The notes under the pieces were generated by a model. It made no database searches. It saw only the letters and a list, made by a program, of their open reading frames with translations, and was not told the origin of the DNA. From Bhargavaea ullalensis (lineage in GTDB: Bacteria > Bacillota > Bacilli > Bacillales_A > Planococcaceae), in NCBI RefSeq assembly GCF_040545425.1, contig NZ_JBEPLW010000001.1: DNA of 64,000 nucleotides. One strand, 5' to 3'. The position numbers and the translations under genes are program-made. Positions 15,621 to 24,418 of this stretch are shown here, one piece after another (position 1 is the first letter of the stretch; the number at the start of each line of letters is the position of its first letter).

Positions 15621-17195
15621 ATGAAGACGCTCTGGCATGGGGGAACGTTCGTGACGATGCAGGCGGAAGGCGAGAAGGCGGAGGCGGTGCTCGTCGAGGA
15701 CGGGCAAATCACAGCAGTCGGTACATATGAAGAACTGAAGGACCGGGCGGATGAGCAGGTCGACGTCGAAGGGGCGTTCGTGTATCCGGGATTTGTCGAC
15801 ACGCATATGCACATCATCGGGCACGGCCAGCAGCTGCTGAGCAACAATCTGTCGGCGGTTCATTCGGCGGATGAGCTGCTGCGCATCATGAAAGAGGCGG
15901 CGGAAAAAGTGCCGGAGGGCGAATGGGTGCTCGGCGAGGGCTGGGATGAAAACCTGTTCCCGGACAAGCATGTGCCGACGCTGGAAGAGCTGGATTCGGT
16001 GACAAACAAGCCGATGATGCTGAAGCGTACTTGCCGGCATATGCTCCTCGCGAACTCGGCCGCGCTCCGGCTGGCGGGCGTCACGGAACACACGCCCGAT
16101 CCGGAAGGCGGCGTCATCGTGCGGGATGCAGACGGACATCCGACCGGCTTCCTGAAAGAAGACGCGCAGGATCTCGTCGAGGCGATCGTCCCGCCTCCGT
16201 CCGCGGAATCGGTGCGAAAAGCGCTTGAAACGGCCGTCGATGACCTGGCATCGATGGGGCTCACCGGCTGCCACACCGACGACCTCGGCTACTTCGGCCG
16301 CTACCAAAACCCGCTCAACGCGTTCCATGAAGTGCTCGGCGAAGGCAAGCGGAAGTTCCGCGCACATCTGCTCCGCCGGTCGACCGTCTTTGAGCAGATG
16401 ATCGAAGACGGCGCATCGTACAACGAGCCATGGGCGGAGCCCGGCGCGATGAAGTTCTTCATTGACGGGGCGCTCGGAGGAAAGACGGCGGCTTTAAGCG
16501 AGGACTACTCGGACGACCCGGGCAACCGCGGCACATTCGTCGTCACGCCGGATGAAGCGGAAGAACTTGTGCTCCGCGCGCGGCGCCACGGGGAGGCGAT
16601 CGCGGTCCATGTGATCGGCGACGCGGCGGCGGAACTGGCAATCGATTTGATTGAAAAGCACCCTTGCCCGGCAGGAAAGCGCGACCGGCTCATCCACGTG
16701 TGTGTGCTGCGCGAAGACCAGGTCGAACGGATGGAGAAGCTGCCGGTCATCCTCGACATCCAGCCGGTGTTTGTCGGCTCCGACTTCCCGTGGGCACTCG
16801 ACCGCCTCGGCACGGACCGGGTCGACTGGGCGTACGCCTGGAAAAAGCTGCTCGACCGCGGATTCATCTGCGGCGGCGGCTCCGACTCGCCGGTCGACTC
16901 GGCGGACCCGTTCCTCGGCATTTACACGGCGGTCGCCCGCAAACTGCCGGACGACCCGAAAGACGGCGGCTATCTGCCGGAAGAAAAGCTGTCGGTCTAT
17001 GACGCCGTCCGGCTCTACACGACCGAAGCCGCACGCGTGCTCGGACAGGAAGACCGCCGCGGCATGATTGCGCCCGGCCACTTCGCCGACTTCACGATCA
17101 TCGACCGTGACTTGGAGCAGACTCCGGAAGAGGACCTGGTGAAGGCCGCAGTTTTGATGACCGTCGTGGACGGGGATATCCAGTTCAAGAAGTGA
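15621..17195 (+). CDS. Amidohydrolase family protein (YtcJ-like)
   Basis: 524 residues, matching the large amidohydrolase_3/YtcJ type. Such enzymes hydrolyse C-N bonds in unknown substrates and bind one or two metal ions. The N-terminal beta-sandwich is followed by FVDTHMHIIGHG (metal HxH); later metal-site and barrel segments include IAVHVIGDAAAE and GGGSDSPVDSADPF. The C-terminus returns to the beta-sandwich (GHFADFTIID). ATG 15621 has GGGAGG 7 bp upstream; the in-frame TTG 15606 and ATG 15615 lie at or inside that site. The kinase-like gene follows 17 bp later, so the two are probably co-transcribed. Confidence 0.88.
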   Translation: MKTLWHGGTFVTMQAEGEKAEAVLVEDGQITAVGTYEELKDRADEQVDVEGAFVYPGFVDTHMHIIGHGQQLLSNNLSAVHSADELLRIMKEAAEKVPEGEWVLGEGWDENLFPDKHVPTLEELDSVTNKPMMLKRTCRHMLLANSAALRLAGVTEHTPDPEGGVIVRDADGHPTGFLKEDAQDLVEAIVPPPSAESVRKALETAVDDLASMGLTGCHTDDLGYFGRYQNPLNAFHEVLGEGKRKFRAHLLRRSTVFEQMIEDGASYNEPWAEPGAMKFFIDGALGGKTAALSEDYSDDPGNRGTFVVTPDEAEELVLRARRHGEAIAVHVIGDAAAELAIDLIEKHPCPAGKRDRLIHVCVLREDQVERMEKLPVILDIQPVFVGSDFPWALDRLGTDRVDWAYAWKKLLDRGFICGGGSDSPVDSADPFLGIYTAVARKLPDDPKDGGYLPEEKLSVYDAVRLYTTEAARVLGQEDRRGMIAPGHFADFTIIDRDLEQTPEEDLVKAAVLMTVVDGDIQFKK

Positions 17196-17212
17196 TTTGA
17201 GGAGGGATGGCC

Positions 17213-18460
17213 ATGGTTGCCGCAACAAGGCCGATCCGCAACTTCCTGCCCGGCCTGCTCGTGCTCGCCGGCGGGGTCTACACGGTTTACTACTACTATA
17301 TGTACTGGCTCCGGATCTACGGCGCGCTTTGTCTGCCGGGCCGCGGCGATCCGGTGCTCGTCGAGGTGACGAAGGGAATCTGGCTCCGGCTGGACTCGCT
17401 TCTGTTCCCGACAATTTTTGGCGTGTTCATGATCCTGCTCGGCATTATGCTCGTCTGGAAGCGGAAATTTGGCGTCGCCATGCTCACGCTCGTTCTCTCT
17501 CTGGGGGTCATCAACTGGCCGGGATTCTTCCTCGCCGCAGCAGGCGCGGCACTCGGCCTCGTGTTCTGGCGGAAGACGCTCATCCCGGACATCGATCTCC
17601 CGAAACAGGCACTCGGCTGGCTGGACGAAAAAACAGCGGGTGCCCGGCTGCGGTCGTTCCGGGAACTGCCCGCCGGCGAAGGCCACCGCCTGTATGCATT
17701 CAAAAACGAAGCGGGGGACCCGTTCGTCGCAAAAGCCTTTCTTTCGGAACAAGCGGCGGCGCGGGAAGCGGAGGCACTGCGGAAAGCCACGGACCGAGGT
17801 TTGCCCGTCCCGGCACTCATCGCGGCCGACCGGGACAAGACCGAAACCGGTGCCGGCACGCTGCTGTTGAAACAGCTTCCCGGCGGGCCGTTTCTCCACC
17901 CGCTCGACTTTGACCTGTGGGCGGACGAACTGGCGGGGCTCATCGCCCGCGTCCATGCCGCCGACCCTGCGGGCTTCCCCGTTGCCCCGGTGAAATCCGC
18001 AGGGCCGGAAATCCCCGGCTGGGCAATCGACCGCACAGTGTGGGAGCGCGCGGCCCGGATGGCAGAAAGCGTTCCGGCCGATTCATCCACCCGCCTCATC
18101 CACGGCGATTTTGAGCCCGCGAACGTCCTGTTCAACGAAGGCCATGCAAGCGCGCTCGTCGACTGGGAGCGGGCCGGCACAGGCCCCGCCCAGCTCGACA
18201 TCGGCCGGATGCGCATCGCCCTCGCGCTCATCCACGGACGCGAAACCGCCGACCGTTTTTTGAAGACGTACCGGGAAACCGCCGGCGGCGGGTTCGCGTA
18301 CGGCCCGGAATGGGACATCCGCGCGATCGGCGCCTGGCTCCGGGAAACCGGTTCTGCCGGCCTCGCTGCCCGCTGGATCCCGTTCGGCGTCACCACGCTC
18401 ACCGAAGAGGAAGTGGAGCGGCGGCTCGAGCTGTTCGTGAAAGATTTGACCGGAGAATAA
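17213..18460 (+). CDS. Membrane-anchored APH-like kinase fusion
   Basis: 415 residues in two parts. Residues 1-125 contain about three or four membrane helices. The rest is an aminoglycoside-phosphotransferase-like kinase domain (APH/choline kinase fold), with the Brenner motif LIHGDFEPANVLFN and the DFG equivalent ALVDWERAG. A soluble APH domain is the normal form, so the attached membrane domain is unusual. The substrate is unknown: small-molecule alcohols, or antibiotics only as one possibility. ATG 17213 is chosen for spacing to GAGGAGGG; ATG 17207 is an alternative. Follows the amidohydrolase gene by 17 bp. Confidence 0.8.
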   Translation: MVAATRPIRNFLPGLLVLAGGVYTVYYYYMYWLRIYGALCLPGRGDPVLVEVTKGIWLRLDSLLFPTIFGVFMILLGIMLVWKRKFGVAMLTLVLSLGVINWPGFFLAAAGAALGLVFWRKTLIPDIDLPKQALGWLDEKTAGARLRSFRELPAGEGHRLYAFKNEAGDPFVAKAFLSEQAAAREAEALRKATDRGLPVPALIAADRDKTETGAGTLLLKQLPGGPFLHPLDFDLWADELAGLIARVHAADPAGFPVAPVKSAGPEIPGWAIDRTVWERAARMAESVPADSSTRLIHGDFEPANVLFNEGHASALVDWERAGTGPAQLDIGRMRIALALIHGRETADRFLKTYRETAGGGFAYGPEWDIRAIGAWLRETGSAGLAARWIPFGVTTLTEEEVERRLELFVKDLTGE

Positions 18461-18648
18461 AATTTCTGTTTATTTTGAGGTTTTAAGGGTACAATCCATC
18501 ACAAGTCGTTCTGCGGATGCGGAGCGGCTTTTCTTTGATTCACGGGCATTGGGTTCGGAAACTCCTGCATTTTCCTGCGGGGAAGTTGACACTCGCCGCC
18601 AATAAGCCGACACTCATAAAAGGCACTTCCCGAAAGGAGTCAGCTCAT

Positions 18649-18846
18649 ATGAAAAACGGAAAAACACGCGCTGATGTGAAACCCGGGCAGCGGGTGAACA
18701 TTGTCCTGAAAAAAGACCAGCGGACCGGCAAACTCACCGAAGGGATCGTGAAGGATCTCCTCACGAATTCACCGACCCACCCGCACGGCATCAAAGTGCG
18801 GCTGGAGGACGGCCAGGTCGGCCGCGTCCAGGAAATTCTTGAATAA
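18649..18846 (+). CDS. ywbE: YwbE family protein
   Basis: 65 residues, the length of the YwbE family (DUF2196). It is a small basic beta-rich protein with PGQRVNIVLKKDQRTGKLTEG and the C-terminal GIKVRLEDGQVGRVQ, an SH3-like pattern sometimes proposed to bind nucleic acid. Function not established. ATG 18649 follows AAAGGAG; the long upstream open frame is not used. Strong terminator right after. Confidence 0.9.
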   Translation: MKNGKTRADVKPGQRVNIVLKKDQRTGKLTEGIVKDLLTNSPTHPHGIKVRLEDGQVGRVQEILE

Positions 18847-18856
18847 TGCCCTGTCT

Positions 18857-18891
18857 AAAAGATGCATGCGGTCATCCCGCATGCATCTTTT
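18857..18891. terminator. Bidirectional terminator
   Basis: AAAAGATGCATGCGG pairs perfectly with CCGCATGCATCTTTT around a 5-base loop, between ywbE and the convergent mocA/pucB-like gene. Confidence 0.93.
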
Positions 18892-19483
18892 ATCTTTCCA
18901 TGCGGAGCAGCGCATCGTAGTCCCCGGGCGTGTCCACGTCGAAGAACGGATCATCCGCCTCCAGGTCCAGGAATCGGCCGTGTTCCCGGAGCGGCCCGCT
19001 GAGCAGGTCGCGTGCGCCGCGGTCCCCGTCCAGTTCCAATAGCCGGGGGAACAGCGGGGCGGCAAACAGGACGGGCGGGACCGGCACGCCCTTTGTTCTC
19101 GTGGCGACGAACGGGGCACCGGCGAGGCTTCCCCTTTCCAGCAGGCGGTTGAGGTGGGCGGCCGAGGTGAGCGGCTGATCGGCCAGGAGGATCATTGCCG
19201 CTCCGGCCTCCAGGCGCAGAGCTTCCCGGATGCCGCATTTAAGGGATTCCGCTTGTCCGTCCGCGCTGTGTTGGCAGGGGAGCCGGCGCACTTTTTCCCG
19301 CTCCGTGAACCAGGCCGGGGAAGCGCCGGTTCGTGTGACGACGAGTACTTCGTCCAGCCGGCTTTCGGCGGCGGCGGAGACGGTGCGCCCTCCGATCGTT
19401 TCATTGCCAAAGGGCAGGGCGAGTTTGTCGCGTCCCATGCGGGTGCTGCCGCCTGCCGCGAGCACGATGCCTATTGTACGCAT
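18890..19483 (-). CDS. pucB: Molybdenum cofactor nucleotidyltransferase (MocA/PucB type)
   Basis: 197 residues, a MobA-like NTP-transferase. In xanthine dehydrogenase systems such proteins attach CMP to the molybdopterin cofactor (MocA) or help load it (PucB). The nucleotide-binding start is VLAAGGSTRMGRDKL; the metal/substrate motif LLADQPL and the C-terminal DVDTPGDYDALL are typical. It overlaps the stop of the xdhC-like gene by 13 bp, implying coupled translation. Divergent from the pucDCE structural genes. The symbol follows B. subtilis by analogy. Confidence 0.88.
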   Translation of the reverse strand: MRTIGIVLAAGGSTRMGRDKLALPFGNETIGGRTVSAAAESRLDEVLVVTRTGASPAWFTEREKVRRLPCQHSADGQAESLKCGIREALRLEAGAAMILLADQPLTSAAHLNRLLERGSLAGAPFVATRTKGVPVPPVLFAAPLFPRLLELDGDRGARDLLSGPLREHGRFLDLEADDPFFDVDTPGDYDALLRMER

Positions 19484-20487
19484 GCGGTTTTTTGCTCCCG
19501 GACGGCGATCAGCTCGGCCAGGATGCTGAGGGCGATTTCTTCGGGGCCGTCCGCGCCGATCGGAAGACCGACGGGGGAGCGGACCCGTCCGGGCATCGGG
19601 CCGCCGATCAGCCGTTCCGTCCGCTTCCGGGAACCGAGAACGCCGAGGTAAAACAGGTCCTCCTCCAGCAGGTGGCCGAGCACAGAGCGGTCGCGTGCGA
19701 AATCATGCGTCATGACGACCGCGCTGTCGAGCGGGCTGAAGGGGATCGACCGAACCGAATCTTCCACGGGTCCGGTCCAAAAGTTGGCCGCATCCGGGAA
19801 ATGCACCGCCGAGCAAAGCCCCGGCCGCCAGTCGACCAGATGCACGGCGTAGCCGAAGCCGGAAGCGAGCCGGGCGAGCGGCCGGGCGTCCATGCCGGCG
19901 CCGATGAGATAAAGGGCGGGCTGCGGCCAGACCAGCCGCGCATGCACCGGGCCTGCTGCGGTTTCCAGCTCCTCCGAAAAGCGGGAAAACGGCCGCGACT
20001 CCATCAGCAGCCGTTCCGGCTGTCCGGTACCGGGAAGCTTCAGCGTCCCGTCCAGGCCGCCCCCGAGACTGAAAAAGGCATACTTGTCCCCGTCTGTTTC
20101 CTGGAGAAACAGCACGGGCTCTTTTGCGTCCAGCCGGCCGACCGCCCGCCGGAGCGCTTCCCGGAAACGCTTGTCCGCATCCCGGACGAGCAGCGTCAGA
20201 ACGCCGTTGCATCCCGCCCCGAGGCCCCAGCCGAGGTCATCCTCAGAACTGAGATCATAGCGGTGAAGTTCCACCCGTCCGGTTCCGGCAAGTGCAGCCG
20301 CCCGACCGGAAAGGTCTTCCTCCAGGCAGCCGCCGCTGACCATGCCGGCGGTGCAGCCGCACGTGCCGATGATCATCATGGCGCCCGCTTTCCTGTAGGA
20401 TGACCCTTCCACCCGGACAAGCGTCACAAGAGCTGCCGGTCCTTCTTCTTCAAGCAGTTTCTTCCATTGTGCAAAAGTGCCTGTCAT
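19471..20487 (-). CDS. pucA: XdhC/CoxI family maturation factor (PucA type)
   Basis: 338 residues. XdhC proteins bind the molybdenum cofactor, stabilise its sulfurated form and insert it into xanthine dehydrogenase. The N-terminal XdhC domain has EGSSYRKAGAMMII and GMVSGGCLEEDL. The C-terminal Rossmann domain opens with ALYLIGAGMDARPLA and ends with PVGLPIGADGPEEIALSILAEL. First gene of a leftward pucA-pucB pair, which diverges from pucDCE across 195 bp. Confidence 0.92.
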   Translation of the reverse strand: MTGTFAQWKKLLEEEGPAALVTLVRVEGSSYRKAGAMMIIGTCGCTAGMVSGGCLEEDLSGRAAALAGTGRVELHRYDLSSEDDLGWGLGAGCNGVLTLLVRDADKRFREALRRAVGRLDAKEPVLFLQETDGDKYAFFSLGGGLDGTLKLPGTGQPERLLMESRPFSRFSEELETAAGPVHARLVWPQPALYLIGAGMDARPLARLASGFGYAVHLVDWRPGLCSAVHFPDAANFWTGPVEDSVRSIPFSPLDSAVVMTHDFARDRSVLGHLLEEDLFYLGVLGSRKRTERLIGGPMPGRVRSPVGLPIGADGPEEIALSILAELIAVREQKTACVQ

Positions 20488-20559
20488 GGCTTCCGCTCCT
20501 TTCCCTCAATTAAGGGTAGTCACGCTGCTTCGCATATATTCGCCGGGCCCGGTTTTGGA

Positions 20560-20665
20560 ACGGCGCCCGGTTGTCCAAACTGGAGAAGAAAAGCCGGACA
20601 GGGTGCGAAGGTGCCCGCCGGCGAAACGGCGGACCCGGAGGTCTAAAATCCGGGCCGCGAATGAA
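20560..20665. other. GC-rich pucA-pucD intergenic region with potential hairpins
   Basis: Upstream of pucD a stem CCGGTTTTGGA / TCCAAACTGG is followed by GGGTGC-GAAG-GTGCCC and GCCG-GCGAAA-CGGC hairpins. I could not match it to a known riboswitch class. It may be a structured leader, or simply GC-rich sequence. Confidence 0.3.
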
Positions 20666-20682
20666 AAGCGGAGGTGGAAAGC

Positions 20683-23025
20683 TTGGAGCAAGGCTGGTAT
20701 TCCGTCGGGCAGCCGGAACAGCGGATTGACGCGGAGGAAAAAGCGCGGGGAACCGTGCGTTTTGTGGGGGATTACCTGTCGCCGGGCCTGATGCATGCAA
20801 AGCTCGTGACCAGTGAACGGGCCCACGCCGAAATCCGGTCGGTCGATGTCACGGAAGCGTGGAAAGTGCCGGGCGTCCGGGCCATCATCACCGGGGAGAT
20901 GTTCCCGTTTCATATCGGGCCGATTTTGGCGGACAGGCCGCCTCTGGCATTCAAGAAAGTCCGGTACTGCGGGGAGCCGCTTGCAATCATCGTGGCCGAT
21001 GCGGAAGATCAGGCGAAGCAGGCGGCGGAACGGGTTGTCGTGACCTACGATCCGCTCCCTGTCGTGAATTCACCTTCCGACGCGATGCGGCCGGGTTCGC
21101 CGCTCGTGCATGAAGATGCCGGAAGTTACCAAAAGCTCATCAGCAACGTCTACCCGGTGAGCGGGACGAACATCGGCAGCCATATCAAAATCCGAAAAGG
21201 CGATGCGGGAGCCGCCTGGGCGCAGTGCGACGAGACGGTCACGGCTTCATATTCCTTTAACCTGACCGACCACGCGGCGATGGAACCGAGGGCGGCGATG
21301 GCGGAGATCAATCCGTCGGGGAAAATCATCATCCATTCATGCAGCCAGTCACCGTTCACGATCAAAAAAGTGCTCAACCAGTTTTTCAATGTCGAGCTCG
21401 GCAATGTGATCGTCCACATCCCGCTTGTCGGCGGGGCATTCGGCGGAAAGGGAACAGTCCAGCTGGAGCCGCTCGCCTACCTCGCGTCCAAGGCGGTCGG
21501 CGGCAAGCTCGTCAGGCTGGAATATTCCCGCGAGGAAGACATGCGGACGGCGCCTTGCCACATCGGGCTGGAAGCAACCGTCCGGCTCGGCGCAGACAAA
21601 GACGGGCGGCTGCTGGCGGGGCAGTATACATTCCTGTTTGACTCGGGCGCCTATACGGACCAGGGGGCGGGCGTCACGCGGGCGGCGGCGCTGGATTGCA
21701 CGGGGCCGTATGACATCGCGAATGTCTGGTGTGATTCCTACTGCGTATACACCAATCATCCGTACGCCACGTCTTTCCGCGGATACGGCCATCCCGAGCT
21801 GTCTTTTGCGGTGGAGCGGACGATGGACAAACTGGCCCGGAGACTGGGCCTCGACCCGGTGGAATTCCGTCTCCGAAACGCCATCAAGCCGGGCGATGAG
21901 ACGCCGACGCAGGCAGTCCTGACCGCGAACAACATCGGGGATTCCGCACAATGCCTTCTCCGTGCGAAGGAGCTGATCGGCTGGGACGGCGGGAAAGCAC
22001 GGGAGGCGGCCGGCGGAAAGGTGCGGTCAAAAGGGCTCAGCCTGTTCTGGAAAACGTCCACGACGGCGACGAATGCACAGGCCGGCGCGGTCATCAAATT
22101 CGAAGCGGACGGCTCGGTGAACCTCAACTGCGCGGCAATTGAACTGGGACAGGGGACGAAGACGGTGCTGGCCCAGATCCTGTCCGAGAAGCTGAAAATG
22201 CCGCTGTCCAAGATCCGGGTCACGATGGAAGTGAACACCCAGTATGATCCCCACCAGTGGCGCACGGTCGCCAGCAGCACGACCTTCCTCGCGGGACGGG
22301 CTGTCATGTCGGCGGCGGATGACGCGATCGCCAAGCTGAAAAAGACCGCCGCCGTCGCCCTGCAGTGCGCGGAAGAAGACCTCGACATCGGGGACGGCCG
22401 CGTGTACTACCGGCCCGCCCCCGAATTCGGCGTCGACATCCAGGAGATTGCGCTCGGCTACAAATTCCCGAACGGGCACACCGTGAGCGGCCAGGTGATC
22501 GGCGTCGGCAAGCACGTCCAGACCCACCTGACGCCGATGGACGAGAAAACCGGCTTCGGCAAGCCCGGCCCGTGGTGGTCGGTCGGCGCCCAGGCCGTGG
22601 AGATTGAGCTGGACCCGGCCGATTACTCCTACCGGGTGCTCAAGGCGCTCACGGTGCTGGACGGCGGGACGATCATCAACCCGAGGATGGCCGAACAGCA
22701 GATGCGCGGCGGCATGTACCTCGGCCTGAGCTTTGCAAGCACAGAGTCGTTCCGGTTTGACGCAGAGGGCATCGTCCTGAATCCGTCGCTGCGGGACTAT
22801 CAGATGCTGAGGTTCGGCGAGGAGCCGGCGGAATACATGGTCGATTTTGTCCAGACCCCGTCTGCGGCCGGGCCGTACGGCGCACGGGGCATCGGGGAAT
22901 ATGGTGTGATCGGGATGGCACCCGCACTGGCGAATGCGCTGTCCGCTGCCACCGGTGCCGAACTGGACGAGCTGCCGCTCACGCCGGAAACCGTCTGGCG
23001 GGCGGCCGGGGAGGGGAGCCGATGA
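20683..23025 (+). CDS. pucD: Xanthine dehydrogenase-type molybdenum-binding subunit
   Basis: 780 residues, the large subunit of a molybdenum hydroxylase that oxidises hypoxanthine/xanthine or a related heterocycle. It begins with the ald_Xan_dh domain (RFVGDYLSPGLMHAKLV). Cofactor motifs include LVGGAFGGKG, SFRGYGHPELSFAVE (the usual FRGFG region) and, near the end, GPYGARGIGEYG with the catalytic glutamate. The start is TTG 20683 with GGAGGTG 7 bp upstream; GTG 20674 lies inside that site. It overlaps pucC by 4 bp. The order D-C-E, with A-B divergent, differs from the collinear B. subtilis puc operon. The substrate cannot be fixed from sequence alone. Confidence 0.9.
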   Translation: MEQGWYSVGQPEQRIDAEEKARGTVRFVGDYLSPGLMHAKLVTSERAHAEIRSVDVTEAWKVPGVRAIITGEMFPFHIGPILADRPPLAFKKVRYCGEPLAIIVADAEDQAKQAAERVVVTYDPLPVVNSPSDAMRPGSPLVHEDAGSYQKLISNVYPVSGTNIGSHIKIRKGDAGAAWAQCDETVTASYSFNLTDHAAMEPRAAMAEINPSGKIIIHSCSQSPFTIKKVLNQFFNVELGNVIVHIPLVGGAFGGKGTVQLEPLAYLASKAVGGKLVRLEYSREEDMRTAPCHIGLEATVRLGADKDGRLLAGQYTFLFDSGAYTDQGAGVTRAAALDCTGPYDIANVWCDSYCVYTNHPYATSFRGYGHPELSFAVERTMDKLARRLGLDPVEFRLRNAIKPGDETPTQAVLTANNIGDSAQCLLRAKELIGWDGGKAREAAGGKVRSKGLSLFWKTSTTATNAQAGAVIKFEADGSVNLNCAAIELGQGTKTVLAQILSEKLKMPLSKIRVTMEVNTQYDPHQWRTVASSTTFLAGRAVMSAADDAIAKLKKTAAVALQCAEEDLDIGDGRVYYRPAPEFGVDIQEIALGYKFPNGHTVSGQVIGVGKHVQTHLTPMDEKTGFGKPGPWWSVGAQAVEIELDPADYSYRVLKALTVLDGGTIINPRMAEQQMRGGMYLGLSFASTESFRFDAEGIVLNPSLRDYQMLRFGEEPAEYMVDFVQTPSAAGPYGARGIGEYGVIGMAPALANALSAATGAELDELPLTPETVWRAAGEGSR

Positions 23026-23858
23026 TCGGATTCAACTTTGACTACCACCGTCCGGGCACGCCGGAAGAGGCGCTGTCCTGCTTCCGCGAAAGCACCGGAC
23101 AGGGTCTTCAGACAGTGTTTTATTCGGGCGGGACCGAGTTTTTGACACATGCCCGGACCGGGGAGATTTCCGCCGGTGCCGTGATCGATATCAAAGACAT
23201 CCCCGAATGCCGGGAGCTTCAGTGGGACGGGGAGATTCTCATGATCGGCGCGGCACTGACGCTGAACGAATTGGCCGGCTCCGGTGAGTATCCGCTGCTC
23301 GCCCTCGCTGCCAAAGGCGTGGCGGACCACACGTCCCGCAACAAAATCACGATCGGCGGCAATGTGAACAGCCGTCTCCCGTACCGCGAAGCCCTGCTGC
23401 CGCTACTGCTCGCGGATGCAGCGGCGAAGGTCGCCGGGCCTGAGGGCGAGCGGACCTTGCCGCTTTCGGAGCTTGTCGGACAAGGCGGCCGGCTTCCGTC
23501 CGGTGAACTGCTTCTGCAGATCCTGGTGAGCCGGCGGGCGGTGGAGCGGCCACACTTCTTCAGGAAAAAGACACGCATGACAAAAGTCGGCTATCCGCTC
23601 GTTTCCCTCGCCGCCGACCGGGAAGGCAGCCGGATTTCGGGCGCGTTCAGCGGGTTGTGCGGCCAACCGTTCAGGCTCGCCCAAGTGGATGAGGTCCTCA
23701 GCGACAAGTCGCTCACACCGGAGGCGCAGGCGGCGGAGATCCGTTCGCTTTTGCCGACGGCCGTGACGGCGGATCAGTACGCGTCGGCCGAATACCGGCT
23801 GTTTGTCCTGGGCCGGATGCTCCATGAACTGGCGGAAGAATGGGAGGAGTGCCGATGA
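23022..23858 (+). CDS. pucC: Xanthine dehydrogenase-type FAD-binding subunit
   Basis: 278 residues, the medium subunit, which binds FAD and passes electrons from the iron-sulfur subunit to NAD or another acceptor. The FAD motif is FYSGGTEFLTHARTG, and the second site TSRNKITIGGNVNSRLPY matches the family's TIGGNI region. The start overlaps the pucD stop (ATGA) and the gene overlaps pucE likewise, so translation is coupled. Confidence 0.92.
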   Translation: MIGFNFDYHRPGTPEEALSCFRESTGQGLQTVFYSGGTEFLTHARTGEISAGAVIDIKDIPECRELQWDGEILMIGAALTLNELAGSGEYPLLALAAKGVADHTSRNKITIGGNVNSRLPYREALLPLLLADAAAKVAGPEGERTLPLSELVGQGGRLPSGELLLQILVSRRAVERPHFFRKKTRMTKVGYPLVSLAADREGSRISGAFSGLCGQPFRLAQVDEVLSDKSLTPEAQAAEIRSLLPTAVTADQYASAEYRLFVLGRMLHELAEEWEECR

Positions 23859-24334
23859 ACCGGTCGATCCGGCAATCAAAAACCGTGTACCGGCTGAACG
23901 TCAACGGCGAAACGAAAGAAGCGATGGGCCGTCCGGCGGATCTGCTGCTTGATACGCTTCGCACCGGACTCGGCCTGACGGGCGCCAAAAAAGCATGCAA
24001 AAACGGAGACTGCGGTGCCTGCACGGTCATCGTGGGCGGCGATGCGGTCCATGCCTGCCTCATGCTGACCGCGGAAGCCGAAGGAAAACCGGTCCGGACA
24101 ATCGAAGGCCTTGCCGATTCCCCGGTCCAGCGCGCCTTCGTCGACCACTGGGCGATCCAGTGCGGATTCTGCACGCCGGGGTTCATCGTGAAGGGTCACA
24201 GCCTGCTGGAGCATCATCCGGACGCCGACGACGAGACGGTGGAAGAATGGCTCCAGTCGAACCTGTGCCGCTGCACCGGCTACGCCGAAATCAAAGACGC
24301 CATCCAGGCTGCAAAAAAAGGATTTGCCGATTGA
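23855..24334 (+). CDS. pucE: Xanthine dehydrogenase-type [2Fe-2S] subunit
   Basis: 159 residues, the small subunit with two [2Fe-2S] clusters. The plant-type cluster uses CKNGDCGACTV and a following cysteine (HAC). The second uses CGFCTPGF and CRCTGY. ATG 23855 overlaps the pucC stop. Last gene of pucDCE, followed by a hairpin built on AGCAAGGAC arms. Confidence 0.94.
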   Translation: MNRSIRQSKTVYRLNVNGETKEAMGRPADLLLDTLRTGLGLTGAKKACKNGDCGACTVIVGGDAVHACLMLTAEAEGKPVRTIEGLADSPVQRAFVDHWAIQCGFCTPGFIVKGHSLLEHHPDADDETVEEWLQSNLCRCTGYAEIKDAIQAAKKGFAD

Positions 24335-24340
24335 ACGGCA

Positions 24341-24407
24341 AAAAAGCAAGGACGATGGATTCTCCGCGGAGGCTGTTGCCGGGCCGCGCCATCAGTCCTT
24401 GCTTTTT
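24341..24407. terminator. Long hairpin/terminator after pucE
   Basis: AAAAAGCAAGGAC (24341-24353) pairs with GTCCTTGCTTTTT (24395-24407), with inner GATGG/CCATC and a CTCCGCGGAG palindrome. The outer arms are shared with the repeat element at 49218-49424. Confidence 0.8.
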
Positions 24408-24418
24408 GTCTTTTTTGA

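Noticed and set aside
20560..20665. Known riboswitch before pucD (purine, glycine, cobalamin, c-di-GMP, Moco)
   Set aside because: Invariant bases of these classes were not found, as far as I can compare from memory; only generic hairpins remain.
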